This document shows, piece after piece, positions 42,949 to 51,487 of a stretch of DNA of 64,000 nucleotides. Each line of letters starts with the position of its first letter. Positions within the stretch are counted from its first letter, which is position 1. This stretch comes from Phytohabitans sp036906915 (GTDB lineage: Bacteria > Actinomycetota > Actinomycetes > Mycobacteriales > Micromonosporaceae), in the NCBI RefSeq assembly GCF_036906915.1, contig NZ_JBAKHX010000040.1, positions 4,738 through 68,737 of the forward strand. The letters run 5' to 3'. The position numbers and the translations under genes were made by a program. The notes beneath the pieces were generated by a model. The model searched no databases. It saw only the letters and a list, made by a program, of their open reading frames with translations, and was not told where the DNA came from.

Positions 42949-43776
42949 GTGAATGACAACGGGGTCGCGGGGCTCTTCCAGGGCGTCCGTCTCACCCCGA
43001 CGCAGCGGCGCATCGCGCACAGCTTGGTGCAGCACGCGGCATCTGCGGCATACCTGTCCGCGGCCGAGGTCGCCGACCTCGCCCGGGTCAGCCAGCCATC
43101 GGTGACCAGGTTCGCGATGGCCCTGGGCTACGACGGATACCCGGGCCTGCGCCGCCGGCTCCGCGAGCTGGTGGGCAACGGCGCACCCGCGCCGGCCGAG
43201 GGCGACGAGCTCCAACGGGCGCTCCGGGCCGAGGCAGACCACCTCAACCGGCTCGCCGACCAGCTCGCCGACCGCGCGGTGCTCGCGGAGGCGGGATCGC
43301 TGCTCGCCGGGAGCAGGCCCCTACCCGTACTGGGGCTGCGCGCCGCGGCACCGCTGGCCGGCTACTTCGCGTACTTCGCCGCCAAGGTGCTGCCCGACGT
43401 CCGGGTACTGGACGCGGGCGGCAGCCTGCTCACCGACCGGCTCGAGCAGGCCCGTGCGGCCGGCGCGACCGCGCTGCTCGCGATCGTGCTGCCCCGATAC
43501 CCGCGCGAGGCGCTCGACGCCCTGGGTGCGGCCCGCGACGCCGGGATGTCCGTCGTGGCCGTCACCGACTCACCGGTCAGCCCGGTGGTCGAGTACGCCG
43601 ACCTGGTGCTGCCCGCCGCGGTGGGCGCGCAACTGGTCTTCGACCTGCACACCGCCCCGATGGCGCTGTGCATGGCGGTGCTCCAGGCGATCTGCGATGC
43701 GGCGCCGGATGAAGTACAGCGGCGACTTGAGCAGTTCGAGCAGTCAGTCAGCCGCCGCCAGGTGTTCACTAACTGA
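42949..43776 (+). CDS. MurR/RpiR-family transcriptional regulator
   Basis: A 275-residue regulator. The N-terminal RpiR helix-turn-helix (about 12-80) contains LTPTQRRIAHSLVQH, LSAAEVADLARVSQPSVTRFA and GYDGYPGLRRRLREL. The C-terminal SIS domain (about 110-255) contains LPVLGLRAAAPLAGYFAYF, AGATALLAIVLPRYPRE and MSVVAVTDSPVSPV and would bind a phosphosugar or related ligand. It is 12 bases before hutU on the same strand and is the likely controller of the hut operon. This is inferred from position. HutC-type regulators of other bacteria belong to another family. Confidence 0.88.
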   Translation: MNDNGVAGLFQGVRLTPTQRRIAHSLVQHAASAAYLSAAEVADLARVSQPSVTRFAMALGYDGYPGLRRRLRELVGNGAPAPAEGDELQRALRAEADHLNRLADQLADRAVLAEAGSLLAGSRPLPVLGLRAAAPLAGYFAYFAAKVLPDVRVLDAGGSLLTDRLEQARAAGATALLAIVLPRYPREALDALGAARDAGMSVVAVTDSPVSPVVEYADLVLPAAVGAQLVFDLHTAPMALCMAVLQAICDAAPDEVQRRLEQFEQSVSRRQVFTN

Positions 43777-43788
43777 AGGGGGGTCCTC

Positions 43789-45432
43789 ATGTCCGTCCGT
43801 GCCGCGCGAGGCGCCGAACGCTCCGCCCGCGGCTGGCCTCAAGAGGCCGCGCTGCGGATGCTGATGAACAACCTCGACCCCGACGTGGCCGAGCGCCCCG
43901 ACGACCTCGTCGTGTACGGCGGCACCGGCAAGGCCGCCCGGGACTGGCCGTCCTACCACGCGCTCGTGCGCACCCTGGAGACCCTCGCGGGCGACGAGAC
44001 GATGCTGGTGCAGTCCGGCCGTCCCGTCGGCGTGTTCCGCACGCACGAGTGGGCGCCGCGGGTCCTGATCGCCAACTCGAACCTGGTCGGCGACTGGTCG
44101 ACGTGGACGGAGTTCCGCCGGCTGGAACGGCTCGGCCTCACCATGTACGGCCAGATGACCGCCGGCTCCTGGATCTACATCGGCACCCAGGGAATCCTCC
44201 AGGGCACGTACGAGACGTTCGCGGCGGTCGCCGCCAAACGGTTCGGCGGGTCGCTTTCCGGCACGCTCACGCTCACCGCGGGCTGCGGCGGGATGGGCGG
44301 TGCGCAGCCGCTGGCGGTCACCATGAACGGCGGCGCCTGCCTCGTCGTCGACGTCGACCCGGCGCGGCTCCAGCGACGCGTCCAGACCCGGTACCTCGAC
44401 ACCGTGGCGTCCACTCTGGACGAGGCGCTCACGACGGTCGCGGCCGCTCGCCGGGAACGGCGTGCCCTGTCTGTCGGTGTGGTGGGAAACGCCGCCACCG
44501 TCTTCCCCGAGCTGCTCCGCCGGGGCGTCGAGATCGACATCGTCACCGACCAGACCAGCGCACACGACCCACTGGCGTACGTGCCCGACGGGGTGGACCC
44601 CGCCGACGCGCCGGACTACGCGGCGACCAAGCCCGACGAGTACACCGATCGGGCCCGCGCCTCGATGGCCAGGCACGTCGAGGCGATGGTGGGCTTTCTC
44701 GACGCTGGCGCCGAGGTTTTCGACTACGGCAACTCGATCCGGGGCGAGGCGCAGCTCGGCGGGTACGCGAGGGCGTTCGCGTTCCCGGGCTTCGTGCCGG
44801 CGTACATCCGGCCGCTCTTCTGCGAGGGCAAGGGGCCGTTCCGGTGGGCGGCGCTCTCCGGCGACCCGGCCGACATCGCGGCCACCGACCGCGCTGTGCT
44901 CGAACTCTTCCCGGAGAACGAGTCGCTGGCCCGTTGGATCAAGCTGGCCAGCGAAAAGGTGGCATTCCAAGGGCTGCCGGCCCGGATCTGCTGGCTCGGG
45001 TACGGCGAACGTGACCGCGCCGGCACCCGCTTCAACGACATGGTGGCCTCCGGCGAGCTGAAGGCGCCCATCGTGATCGGCCGCGACCATCTGGACTGCG
45101 GCTCGGTCGCCTCGCCTTACCGGGAAACCGAGGCGATGGCCGACGGCTCCGACGCGATCGCCGACTGGCCGCTGCTCAACGCGCTCGTCAACACCGCCTC
45201 CGGTGCCTCCTGGGTGTCGATCCACCACGGTGGCGGTGTCGGCATTGGACGGTCGATCCACGCCGGGCAGGTCTGCGTCGCCGACGGCACGCCGCTGGCC
45301 CGGGAAAAGATCGAGCGGGTACTGACGAACGATCCCGGCATGGGCGTGATCCGCCACGTGGACGCCGGATACGACTCCGCCGCGTCCGTCGCCATGGAGA
45401 AGGGCGTCCGCATCCCGATGGGTGAGTCGTGA
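43789..45432 (+). CDS. hutU: Urocanate hydratase
   Basis: A 547-residue NAD-dependent enzyme that converts urocanate to 4-imidazolone-5-propanoate, the second step of histidine breakdown. Recognisable text includes AAGGCA-like ALRMLMNNLDPDVAE, YGGTGKAARDW, GQMTAGSWIYIGTQGI, the NAD-binding TLTAGCGGMGGAQPLAV, RPLFCEGKGPFRWAALSGD and the late SIHHGGGVGIGRSIHAG. The length is normal. GGGGGG precedes ATG 43789. It is the first enzyme gene of the hut operon, and the next gene overlaps its stop by 4 bases. Confidence 0.97.
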   Translation: MSVRAARGAERSARGWPQEAALRMLMNNLDPDVAERPDDLVVYGGTGKAARDWPSYHALVRTLETLAGDETMLVQSGRPVGVFRTHEWAPRVLIANSNLVGDWSTWTEFRRLERLGLTMYGQMTAGSWIYIGTQGILQGTYETFAAVAAKRFGGSLSGTLTLTAGCGGMGGAQPLAVTMNGGACLVVDVDPARLQRRVQTRYLDTVASTLDEALTTVAAARRERRALSVGVVGNAATVFPELLRRGVEIDIVTDQTSAHDPLAYVPDGVDPADAPDYAATKPDEYTDRARASMARHVEAMVGFLDAGAEVFDYGNSIRGEAQLGGYARAFAFPGFVPAYIRPLFCEGKGPFRWAALSGDPADIAATDRAVLELFPENESLARWIKLASEKVAFQGLPARICWLGYGERDRAGTRFNDMVASGELKAPIVIGRDHLDCGSVASPYRETEAMADGSDAIADWPLLNALVNTASGASWVSIHHGGGVGIGRSIHAGQVCVADGTPLAREKIERVLTNDPGMGVIRHVDAGYDSAASVAMEKGVRIPMGES

Positions 45433-46679
45433 GCGAGGGAGTTGGCGCGGCGGCGCCCGGACCGAGGAGCAGCGCGACGAGGGAAGGCGTCGCCCTCGGC
45501 GCCGCACGACCGAGCGAACCACAAAGCACCGTGACCGGCTTCCGGGAGCTGTGGGACCAGCTCGCCCCGATCGGGCGCGACCCGGGCAGTGGCGGCTACC
45601 TGCGGTACGCGTGGACGCCAGCCGAGATGGCGTGCCGCGAGTGGTTCCGGGCGCAGGCGGACGCGCGGGACATGCCGGTCGAGGAGGACGGCAACGGAAA
45701 CCTCATCGCGTGGTACGGCACCGGCCCCGGGCCGGCGGTGCTCACCGGCTCGCACTTCGACTCCGTGCCGCACGGCGGGGCGTACGACGGTCCGCTGGGG
45801 ATCGTCAGCGCGTTCCTGGCCGTCGACCGACTGCCGCGGCCACGTCGCCGGCCGATCGGCGTCGTCGCCTTCGCGGAGGAGGAGGGCGCGCGGTTCGGCG
45901 TACCGTGCCTCGGGTCGCGGTTGCTCACCGGCGCCATCGAGCCGGCGCGGGCGGCCGCGCTGACCGATCGCGACGGGGTCACCGTCGAGGCGGCCCTGGG
46001 CGCGCGCCCTACCGGTCCCACCGGCCTGCTCGACCGGGTCGACTGCTACGTGGAATTGCACATCGAGCAGGGACGGGCGCTCGACGTGCCGGTTGGTGTG
46101 GGCACCGCGATCTGGCCGCACGGCCGCTGGCGCCTGGACTTCACCGGCGAGGCCAACCACGCCGGCACCACACGCATGGCCGACCGCCGCGACCCGATGC
46201 TCACGTACGCGTACACGGTGCTCGCAGCCAACAAGGAGGCCCGGCTGCGGGGGGCGCACGCCACGGTCGGCCGGGTTTCCGTCGAGCCGAACGCCACGAA
46301 CGCGGTGCCGGCGCTCGTGCGGGGCTGGCTGGACGCCCGCGCCGCCGACGCGCAGACGCTGAGCGGGCTCGTCGAGGCGGTGCACAAGCGGGCAGTCGAC
46401 CGGGCGGCGCGGGACGGCACCGTTGTCACCCTGACCGAAGAGTCGGTCAGCCCGGTGGTCGGGTTCGACGGCGGGCTGGTCGACCGCTGCGCCAACCTGT
46501 TGGGCGCGCCCGTACTCCCGACAGCAGCCGGCCACGACGCCGGCGTGCTGTCGGCCCACGTGCCCACGGTGATGCTGTTCGTGCGCAACCCCACGGGCAT
46601 CTCGCACTCCCCCGCGGAGTACGCGACCGACGAAGACTGCGAGGCGGGCGTCGAGGCGTTGGCGGCGGTGCTGGCATGA
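45429..46679 (+). CDS. M20-family amidohydrolase in hut operon (allantoate amidohydrolase-like)
   Basis: A 416-residue zinc-dependent M20/ArgE-type hydrolase. Metal-site text includes LTGSHFDSVPHGGAYDG (His and Asp ligands), FAEEEGARFG and ELHIEQGRAL. The dimerisation domain holds GEANHAGTTRMADRRD, and the final ligand is SHSPAEYATDED. It resembles allantoate amidohydrolase and N-carbamoyl amino acid hydrolases. It lies between hutU and hutF with 4-base overlaps on both sides. No hutG is visible, so deformylation of N-formylglutamate by this enzyme is a reasonable hypothesis. The first 34 residues are low-complexity, so GTG 45531 is an alternative start. Confidence 0.88.
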   Translation: MSEGVGAAAPGPRSSATREGVALGAARPSEPQSTVTGFRELWDQLAPIGRDPGSGGYLRYAWTPAEMACREWFRAQADARDMPVEEDGNGNLIAWYGTGPGPAVLTGSHFDSVPHGGAYDGPLGIVSAFLAVDRLPRPRRRPIGVVAFAEEEGARFGVPCLGSRLLTGAIEPARAAALTDRDGVTVEAALGARPTGPTGLLDRVDCYVELHIEQGRALDVPVGVGTAIWPHGRWRLDFTGEANHAGTTRMADRRDPMLTYAYTVLAANKEARLRGAHATVGRVSVEPNATNAVPALVRGWLDARAADAQTLSGLVEAVHKRAVDRAARDGTVVTLTEESVSPVVGFDGGLVDRCANLLGAPVLPTAAGHDAGVLSAHVPTVMLFVRNPTGISHSPAEYATDEDCEAGVEALAAVLA

Positions 46680-47962
46680 GCGCGTATCACGCCGACTGGG
46701 CCTGGGTGGACGGAGCACCCACCCGCGACGTGCTGATCGAAGTGAATGATGGGCGCATCACCGCAGTCACGGCGGGTGCGCCTCCGCAGGGGACACGGCT
46801 GCCGGGGCTGACGCTGCCAGGGCTGGCCAACGCGCATTCGCACGCCTTCCACCGGGCGCTGCGTGGCCGGGCGAACGTGCGCGGCACCTTCTGGCACTGG
46901 CGGGAGCGGATGTACGAGCTGGCCGCCCGGCTCACCCCGGACACGTACCGCGACCTGGCCCGCGCCACGTACGCCGAGATGGCGCTCGCCGGCATCACCT
47001 GCGTGGGCGAGTTCCACTACTTGCACCACGGTCCGGGCGGCACCCGGTACACCGACCCGAACGAGATGTCGGCCGTGCTCGTCGAGGCCGCGGCCGAGGC
47101 CGGCATCCGCATCACGCTGCTGGACGCCTGTTACCTGACATCCACCGTCGACGGCCAGCCACTGTCAGGCGTGCAGGAGCGGTTCGGCGACGGCGACGCG
47201 GAGCGCTGGGCCGCGCGCGTCGACGCCTTCAAGCCGCCCACGCACGCCCTGGTCGGTGCGGCCATCCACTCGGTACGCGCCGTGCCGGCCGAGCAGATAC
47301 CCACCGTCGCCGAGTGGAGCGGACCGCTGCACGTCCACCTCTCCGAGCAGCGCGCCGAGAACGACGCGTGCCACGCGTACCACCACCGCACCCCCACCGA
47401 GCTGCTCGCTGACGCGGGCGTGCTCGGCCCCCGCACCACCGCCGTGCACGCCACCCACCTCACCGACGGTGACCGCACCGAGCTGGGCGACACCGAGACC
47501 GGCGTGTGCCTCTGCCCCACCACCGAACGCGACCTCGCCGACGGTGTCGGGCCCGCCCGCGCGCTCGCCGACGCTGGCAGCCCGCTCGGCCTCGGCAGCG
47601 ACAGCCACGCCGTCATCGACATCCTCGAAGAGGCGCGGGCGATGGAGCTGGACGAGCGGCTGCGCACCGAACGCCGGGGTCACTTCACCACCGCCGAGCT
47701 GGTGACAGCCGCCACCGCACACGCGGTGCTCGGCTGGCGGGACGCCGGCGCGCTCACCCCCGGCTGCCGAGCCGACCTCGTGACGGTCACATTGGACAGT
47801 CCCCGCACGGCCGGCACCGGTCCCGACGGAGCCCTCTTCGCGGCCACAGCCGCCGACGTCACCGGGGTCGTGGTCGACGGCCGCGAGGTCGTACGCGACG
47901 GGCGCCACCTGACGATCGACGTACCAGCAGCACTCCGCGACGCCATCAAGGCGGTCACATGA
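46676..47962 (+). CDS. hutF: Formimidoylglutamate deiminase
   Basis: A 428-residue amidohydrolase-superfamily enzyme that deiminates N-formimino-L-glutamate to N-formyl-L-glutamate. Zinc-site text is LANAHSHAFHRALRG (near residue 55), HVHLSEQ (near 222), HATHLTD (near 260) and GSDSHAVID (near 305). RERMYELAARLTP, ITCVGEFHYLHHG and ERRGHFTTAELV are typical of HutF. The product route implies a later N-formylglutamate deformylase. ATG 46676 overlaps the preceding stop (ATGA). It is distinct from HutI, which follows. Confidence 0.95.
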   Translation: MSAYHADWAWVDGAPTRDVLIEVNDGRITAVTAGAPPQGTRLPGLTLPGLANAHSHAFHRALRGRANVRGTFWHWRERMYELAARLTPDTYRDLARATYAEMALAGITCVGEFHYLHHGPGGTRYTDPNEMSAVLVEAAAEAGIRITLLDACYLTSTVDGQPLSGVQERFGDGDAERWAARVDAFKPPTHALVGAAIHSVRAVPAEQIPTVAEWSGPLHVHLSEQRAENDACHAYHHRTPTELLADAGVLGPRTTAVHATHLTDGDRTELGDTETGVCLCPTTERDLADGVGPARALADAGSPLGLGSDSHAVIDILEEARAMELDERLRTERRGHFTTAELVTAATAHAVLGWRDAGALTPGCRADLVTVTLDSPRTAGTGPDGALFAATAADVTGVVVDGREVVRDGRHLTIDVPAALRDAIKAVT

Positions 47963-49137
47963 ATGCACCCCGCAACCTGTTGATAGACAACATCGGCGAG
48001 CTGGTCACGAACGAGCCGCGCATGGGCAAGGGTCCGCTCGGGATCGTCCAACGCGCCGCCATCCTCGTCGAGGACGGCGCGGTCGCCTGGGTGGGCCGGT
48101 CGGCGTACGCCCAGCCGGCCGACCGGCGGCTCGACGTCGAGGGCGCCGCCGTCCTCCCGGGCTTTGTGGACAGTCACGCCCACCTCGTGTTCGCGGGCGA
48201 CCGGGCCGCGGAGTTCGCCGCGCGGATGGCCGGTGAGCGGTACAACGGCGGCGGCATCCGCACCACCGTCGCCGCCACCCGTGCGGCCAGCGACGACGAC
48301 CTGCGCGACACCGTCGGGCGCCTGCGCCGCGAAGCGCTGCGGCAGGGCACCACCACGATCGAGATCAAGAGTGGGTACGGCCTGAGCGTCGCCGACGAGG
48401 AACGGTCGCTGCGGATCGGTCGCGAGTTCACCGACGAGACGACGTTCCTCGGCGCCCATGTCGTGCCCAGCGAGTACGCCGGTCGCGTCGACGACTATGT
48501 CGGCCTCATCTGCGGCCCGATGCTGCACGCCGCCGCACCGTACGCCCGCTGGATCGACGTGTTCTGCGAGCGGGGCGCCTTCGACGCCGACCACTCGCGG
48601 GCGATCCTGACCGTCGGGCAGGCCGCCGGGCTGGGTGTGCGGGTGCACGCCAACCAGCTCGGCCCCGGGCCGGGTGTGCGGCTGGCCGTCGAGCTGGGTG
48701 CCGCCAGCGCCGACCACTGCACGCACCTGAGCGCCTCCGACGTGGACGCGCTGGCTGGGTCGTCCACTGTGGCCACCCTGCTGCCGGGCGCCGAGTTCTC
48801 CACCCGTTCGCCGTACCCGGACGGTCGCCGGCTGCTCGACGCCCGGGTGGCAGTCGCCCTCGCGACCGACTGCAACCCCGGTTCCTCGTACACGTCCTCG
48901 ATGCCCTTCTGCATCGCGCTCGCGGTGCGCGAGATGGGTATGACTCCGGCGGAGGCGGTCTGGTCCGCCACCGCGGGCGGCGCGAAGGCGCTGCGCCGCA
49001 CGGACATCGGTGTCCTGCGGCCCGGCGCCCGAGCCGACCTGACCGTGCTCGACGCACCGTCTCACCTGCACCTGGCCTACCGGCCCGGCGTTCCACTCAT
49101 CCGCCACGTCATGCACAACGGGGTGCTGCTCGAATGA
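47959..49137 (+). CDS. hutI: Imidazolonepropionase
   Basis: A 392-residue amidohydrolase-superfamily enzyme that opens the ring of 4-imidazolone-5-propanoate to give N-formimino-L-glutamate. Motifs include LPGFVDSHAHLVFAGDR (metal), ERYNGGGIRTTVAATR, GTTTIEIKSGYGL, LGAHVVPSEY, VHANQLGPG and ALATDCNPGSSYTSSMP, all diagnostic for HutI. Length and order are complete. It overlaps both neighbours by 4 bases (ATGA), as do the other enzyme genes of this operon. Confidence 0.97.
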   Translation: MNAPRNLLIDNIGELVTNEPRMGKGPLGIVQRAAILVEDGAVAWVGRSAYAQPADRRLDVEGAAVLPGFVDSHAHLVFAGDRAAEFAARMAGERYNGGGIRTTVAATRAASDDDLRDTVGRLRREALRQGTTTIEIKSGYGLSVADEERSLRIGREFTDETTFLGAHVVPSEYAGRVDDYVGLICGPMLHAAAPYARWIDVFCERGAFDADHSRAILTVGQAAGLGVRVHANQLGPGPGVRLAVELGAASADHCTHLSASDVDALAGSSTVATLLPGAEFSTRSPYPDGRRLLDARVAVALATDCNPGSSYTSSMPFCIALAVREMGMTPAEAVWSATAGGAKALRRTDIGVLRPGARADLTVLDAPSHLHLAYRPGVPLIRHVMHNGVLLE

Positions 49138-50669
49138 CCGTCACCGTACTGCCCACCGGGGTCTCCCCCGCCGACGTCCACGCCGTCGCCCGCTCCACCG
49201 AGCGGGTCACGCTGGCGCCGTCCACACTGGACGCCATGGCCACGAGCCGCGACATCGTCGACCGCATCGAGCGCGACGGCCGGCCCGTCTACGGCGTCTC
49301 CACCGGCTTTGGCGCGCTCGCCAACACGTTCATCGAGCCGGCGCGCCGGGCCGAGCTCCAGCACGCGCTGATCCGGTCGCACGCGGCCGGCGTCGGCGCG
49401 CCCATGCCGCGCGAGGTCGTCCGGGCGATGATGCTGCTGCGGGTGCGCTCGCTGGCACTGGGCCGCTCGGGGGTACGCCCGCTCGTCGCCCAGGCCCTCG
49501 TCGACCTGCTCAACCACGACATCACGCCGTGGGTGCCCGAGCACGGCTCGCTCGGCGCGTCCGGCGACCTCGCCCCGCTCGCACACTGCGCGCTGGTGCT
49601 GCTGGGCGAGGGCTGGGTACTCGACAAGTCCGGCTCGCGGCTCGACGGCGGCGAGGCGCTGCACCGCGCCGGGCTGCGACCGATCGAGCTGTCCTCAAAG
49701 GAGGGTCTCGCGCTCATCAACGGCACCGACGGCATGCTCGGCATGCTGCTGCTGGCGATCGAGGACGCCGGTCACCTCTTCACGATGGCCGACGTGACCG
49801 CGGCCCTGGCCATCGAGGCGATGCTCGGCACCGACCGGCCGTTCCTGCCGGAGCTGCACGCGATCCGGCCGCACCCGGGGCAGGCCGTCTCTGCGGCCAA
49901 CATCCATCGGCTGCTGCAGGACTCAGGAGTGATGGACTCGCACCGCAACGACATGGTGCACGCCGTGCAGGACGCGTACTCGATGCGCTGTGCGCCCCAG
50001 GTGGCCGGCGCCGCCCGCGACACGCTCGGTTTCGCCACCTCCGTGGCCGACCGCGAGCTGGCCAGCGTCGTCGACAACCCGGTCGTACTGCCGGACGGCC
50101 GCGTCGAGTCGACCGGCAACTTCCACGGCGCACCGCTCGGCTTCGCTGCCGACTTCCTCGCTATCGCCGCGGCCGAGGTCGGCGCGATCGCGGAACGACG
50201 GGTCGACCGCCTTCTCGACGTGTGCCGCTCCCGCGACCTGCCGGCGTTCCTCACCCCTGACCCGGGAGTCAACTCGGGCCTGATGATCGCCCAGTACACC
50301 GCCGCCGGCATCGTCGCCGAGAACCGGCGGCTGGCGTCACCGGCCTCAGTGGACTCCGTGCCCACGTCCGGCATGCAGGAGGACCACGTCTCGATGGGCT
50401 GGGCCGCGGCCGTCAAGCTGCGCCGCGTGCTCGACAACCTGACCAGCCTGCTCGCCGTCGAGTTGCTCGCCGGGGTACGCGGTCTCCAGCTGCGCGCGCC
50501 GCTGACACCGTCGCCTGCCGGCCGGCTCGCGATCGCCGCCGTGGAGCGCTTCGCCGGCGCGCCAGGCCCGGACGTGTTCCTGGCCCCGGTCCTCGAACAG
50601 GCCCGAGCGACCGTAACAGGCCGAGATCTACGCGAAGCGATCGAACGCGAGCTGGGCCCGCTCCTCTAG
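49134..50669 (+). CDS. hutH: Histidine ammonia-lyase
   Basis: A 511-residue enzyme that removes ammonia from L-histidine to yield urocanate, the first step of the pathway. The MIO prosthetic group forms from Ala142-Ser143-Gly144 (GSLGASGDLAPLAH). Other signatures are YGVSTGFGALANTF, QDAYSMRCAPQV, NPVVLPDGRVESTGNFHG and PTSGMQEDHVSMGW. It is the last gene of the operon. Its TAG stop lies inside the left tip of the 171-bp palindrome. The early pathway enzyme being last is common in actinomycete hut clusters. Confidence 0.97.
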   Translation: MTVTVLPTGVSPADVHAVARSTERVTLAPSTLDAMATSRDIVDRIERDGRPVYGVSTGFGALANTFIEPARRAELQHALIRSHAAGVGAPMPREVVRAMMLLRVRSLALGRSGVRPLVAQALVDLLNHDITPWVPEHGSLGASGDLAPLAHCALVLLGEGWVLDKSGSRLDGGEALHRAGLRPIELSSKEGLALINGTDGMLGMLLLAIEDAGHLFTMADVTAALAIEAMLGTDRPFLPELHAIRPHPGQAVSAANIHRLLQDSGVMDSHRNDMVHAVQDAYSMRCAPQVAGAARDTLGFATSVADRELASVVDNPVVLPDGRVESTGNFHGAPLGFAADFLAIAAAEVGAIAERRVDRLLDVCRSRDLPAFLTPDPGVNSGLMIAQYTAAGIVAENRRLASPASVDSVPTSGMQEDHVSMGWAAAVKLRRVLDNLTSLLAVELLAGVRGLQLRAPLTPSPAGRLAIAAVERFAGAPGPDVFLAPVLEQARATVTGRDLREAIERELGPLL

Positions 50670-50836
50670 GCCCTGTCCTGTCGATCATGTCGAGCCGAGG
50701 CGAGGCCCAGGCGGCGATCCGGTGGTGACGGGCGGAAGGTCGCATACCGGTGTTGTATGCGGCCTTTCGCCCGGTGCCGCCGGTCGTCGTCTGGGCCCGC
50801 CGCAGGGCCGGCAATGATCGGCAGGACAGGGCCTAG
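50666..50836. repeat. 171-bp near-perfect palindrome between hutH and rdgB
   Basis: The outer 23 bases (CTAGGCCCTGTCCTG and on) pair with the right end with one G-U mismatch. The interior continues to pair with a few mismatches up to a 7-base apex near 50751 (GTCGCATAC at 50739-50747 against GTATGCGGC at 50755-50763). The TAG within the left tip is the hutH stop, and the mirrored TAG in the right tip is the rdgB stop. It may act as a bidirectional terminator. Its size and defined ends also suit a miniature inverted-repeat element. Confidence 0.85.
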
Positions 50837-51444
50837 CTCGGGAGGGTCTTGGCGATCACCTTGGCGAGCGCGCGGAACGCCTTGCCCCGATGGCTGATCG
50901 CGTCTTTCTCCTCGGGCGTCAGCTCCGCGTTGGTCCGGGCCTGGCCCTCCGCCATGAAGATCGGGTCGTACCCGAACCCGCCCTCACCGCGCGGCCCCCG
51001 GATCAGCCGGCCCGCCTGCCGCCCGTCGACCAGATGCTCCTTGCCGCCCGGCAGCACCAGCGCCGCCGCGCACACGAACGCCGCACCGCGGTGCTCGTCG
51101 GGCAGGTCGGAGATCTGGGCGAGCACCAGCTCCAGGTTGGCTTTGTCGTCGCCGTGGCGCCCGGCCCAGCGGGCGCTGAAGACCCCTGGCATCCCGCAGA
51201 GCGCGTCGACCGCCAAGCCGGAGTCGTCGGCGACCGTCGGCAGCCCCGTGTACTTGACGCCCTCGCGCGCCTTGAGCAGCGCGTTTTCGCCAAACGTCAG
51301 GCCGGTCTCCGGCGCCTCCGGGTACTCCGGCACGTCGCCGAGCCCGACGAGCTCGATCGCGTGCCGGCCGAGCGCGTGGTCGAGGATGCGCTGCAACTCG
51401 ACGAGCTTCTTCGCGTTGCGCGTGGCGAGCAGCAGCTTGGTCAT
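50833..51444 (-). CDS. rdgB: XTP/dITP diphosphatase (non-canonical purine NTP pyrophosphatase)
   Basis: A 203-residue HAM1/RdgB enzyme that removes ITP, dITP and XTP from the nucleotide pool. Typical text is LLLATRNAKKLVELQRIL, TGLTFGENALLKAREGVKYTG, VADDSGLAVDALCGMPGVFSARW and GFGYDPIFM with ISHRGKAFRAL at the end. All core motifs are there. It is downstream of rph on the same strand with a 43-base gap, and its stop is provided by the palindrome. The rph-rdgB pair is conserved in M. tuberculosis (Rv1340-Rv1341). Confidence 0.95.
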   Translation of the reverse strand: MTKLLLATRNAKKLVELQRILDHALGRHAIELVGLGDVPEYPEAPETGLTFGENALLKAREGVKYTGLPTVADDSGLAVDALCGMPGVFSARWAGRHGDDKANLELVLAQISDLPDEHRGAAFVCAAALVLPGGKEHLVDGRQAGRLIRGPRGEGGFGYDPIFMAEGQARTNAELTPEEKDAISHRGKAFRALAKVIAKTLPS

Positions 51445-51487
51445 GCGCGACCCCCGCAGAATCGTGGAGCGAACCGAGTTGGGTGCC

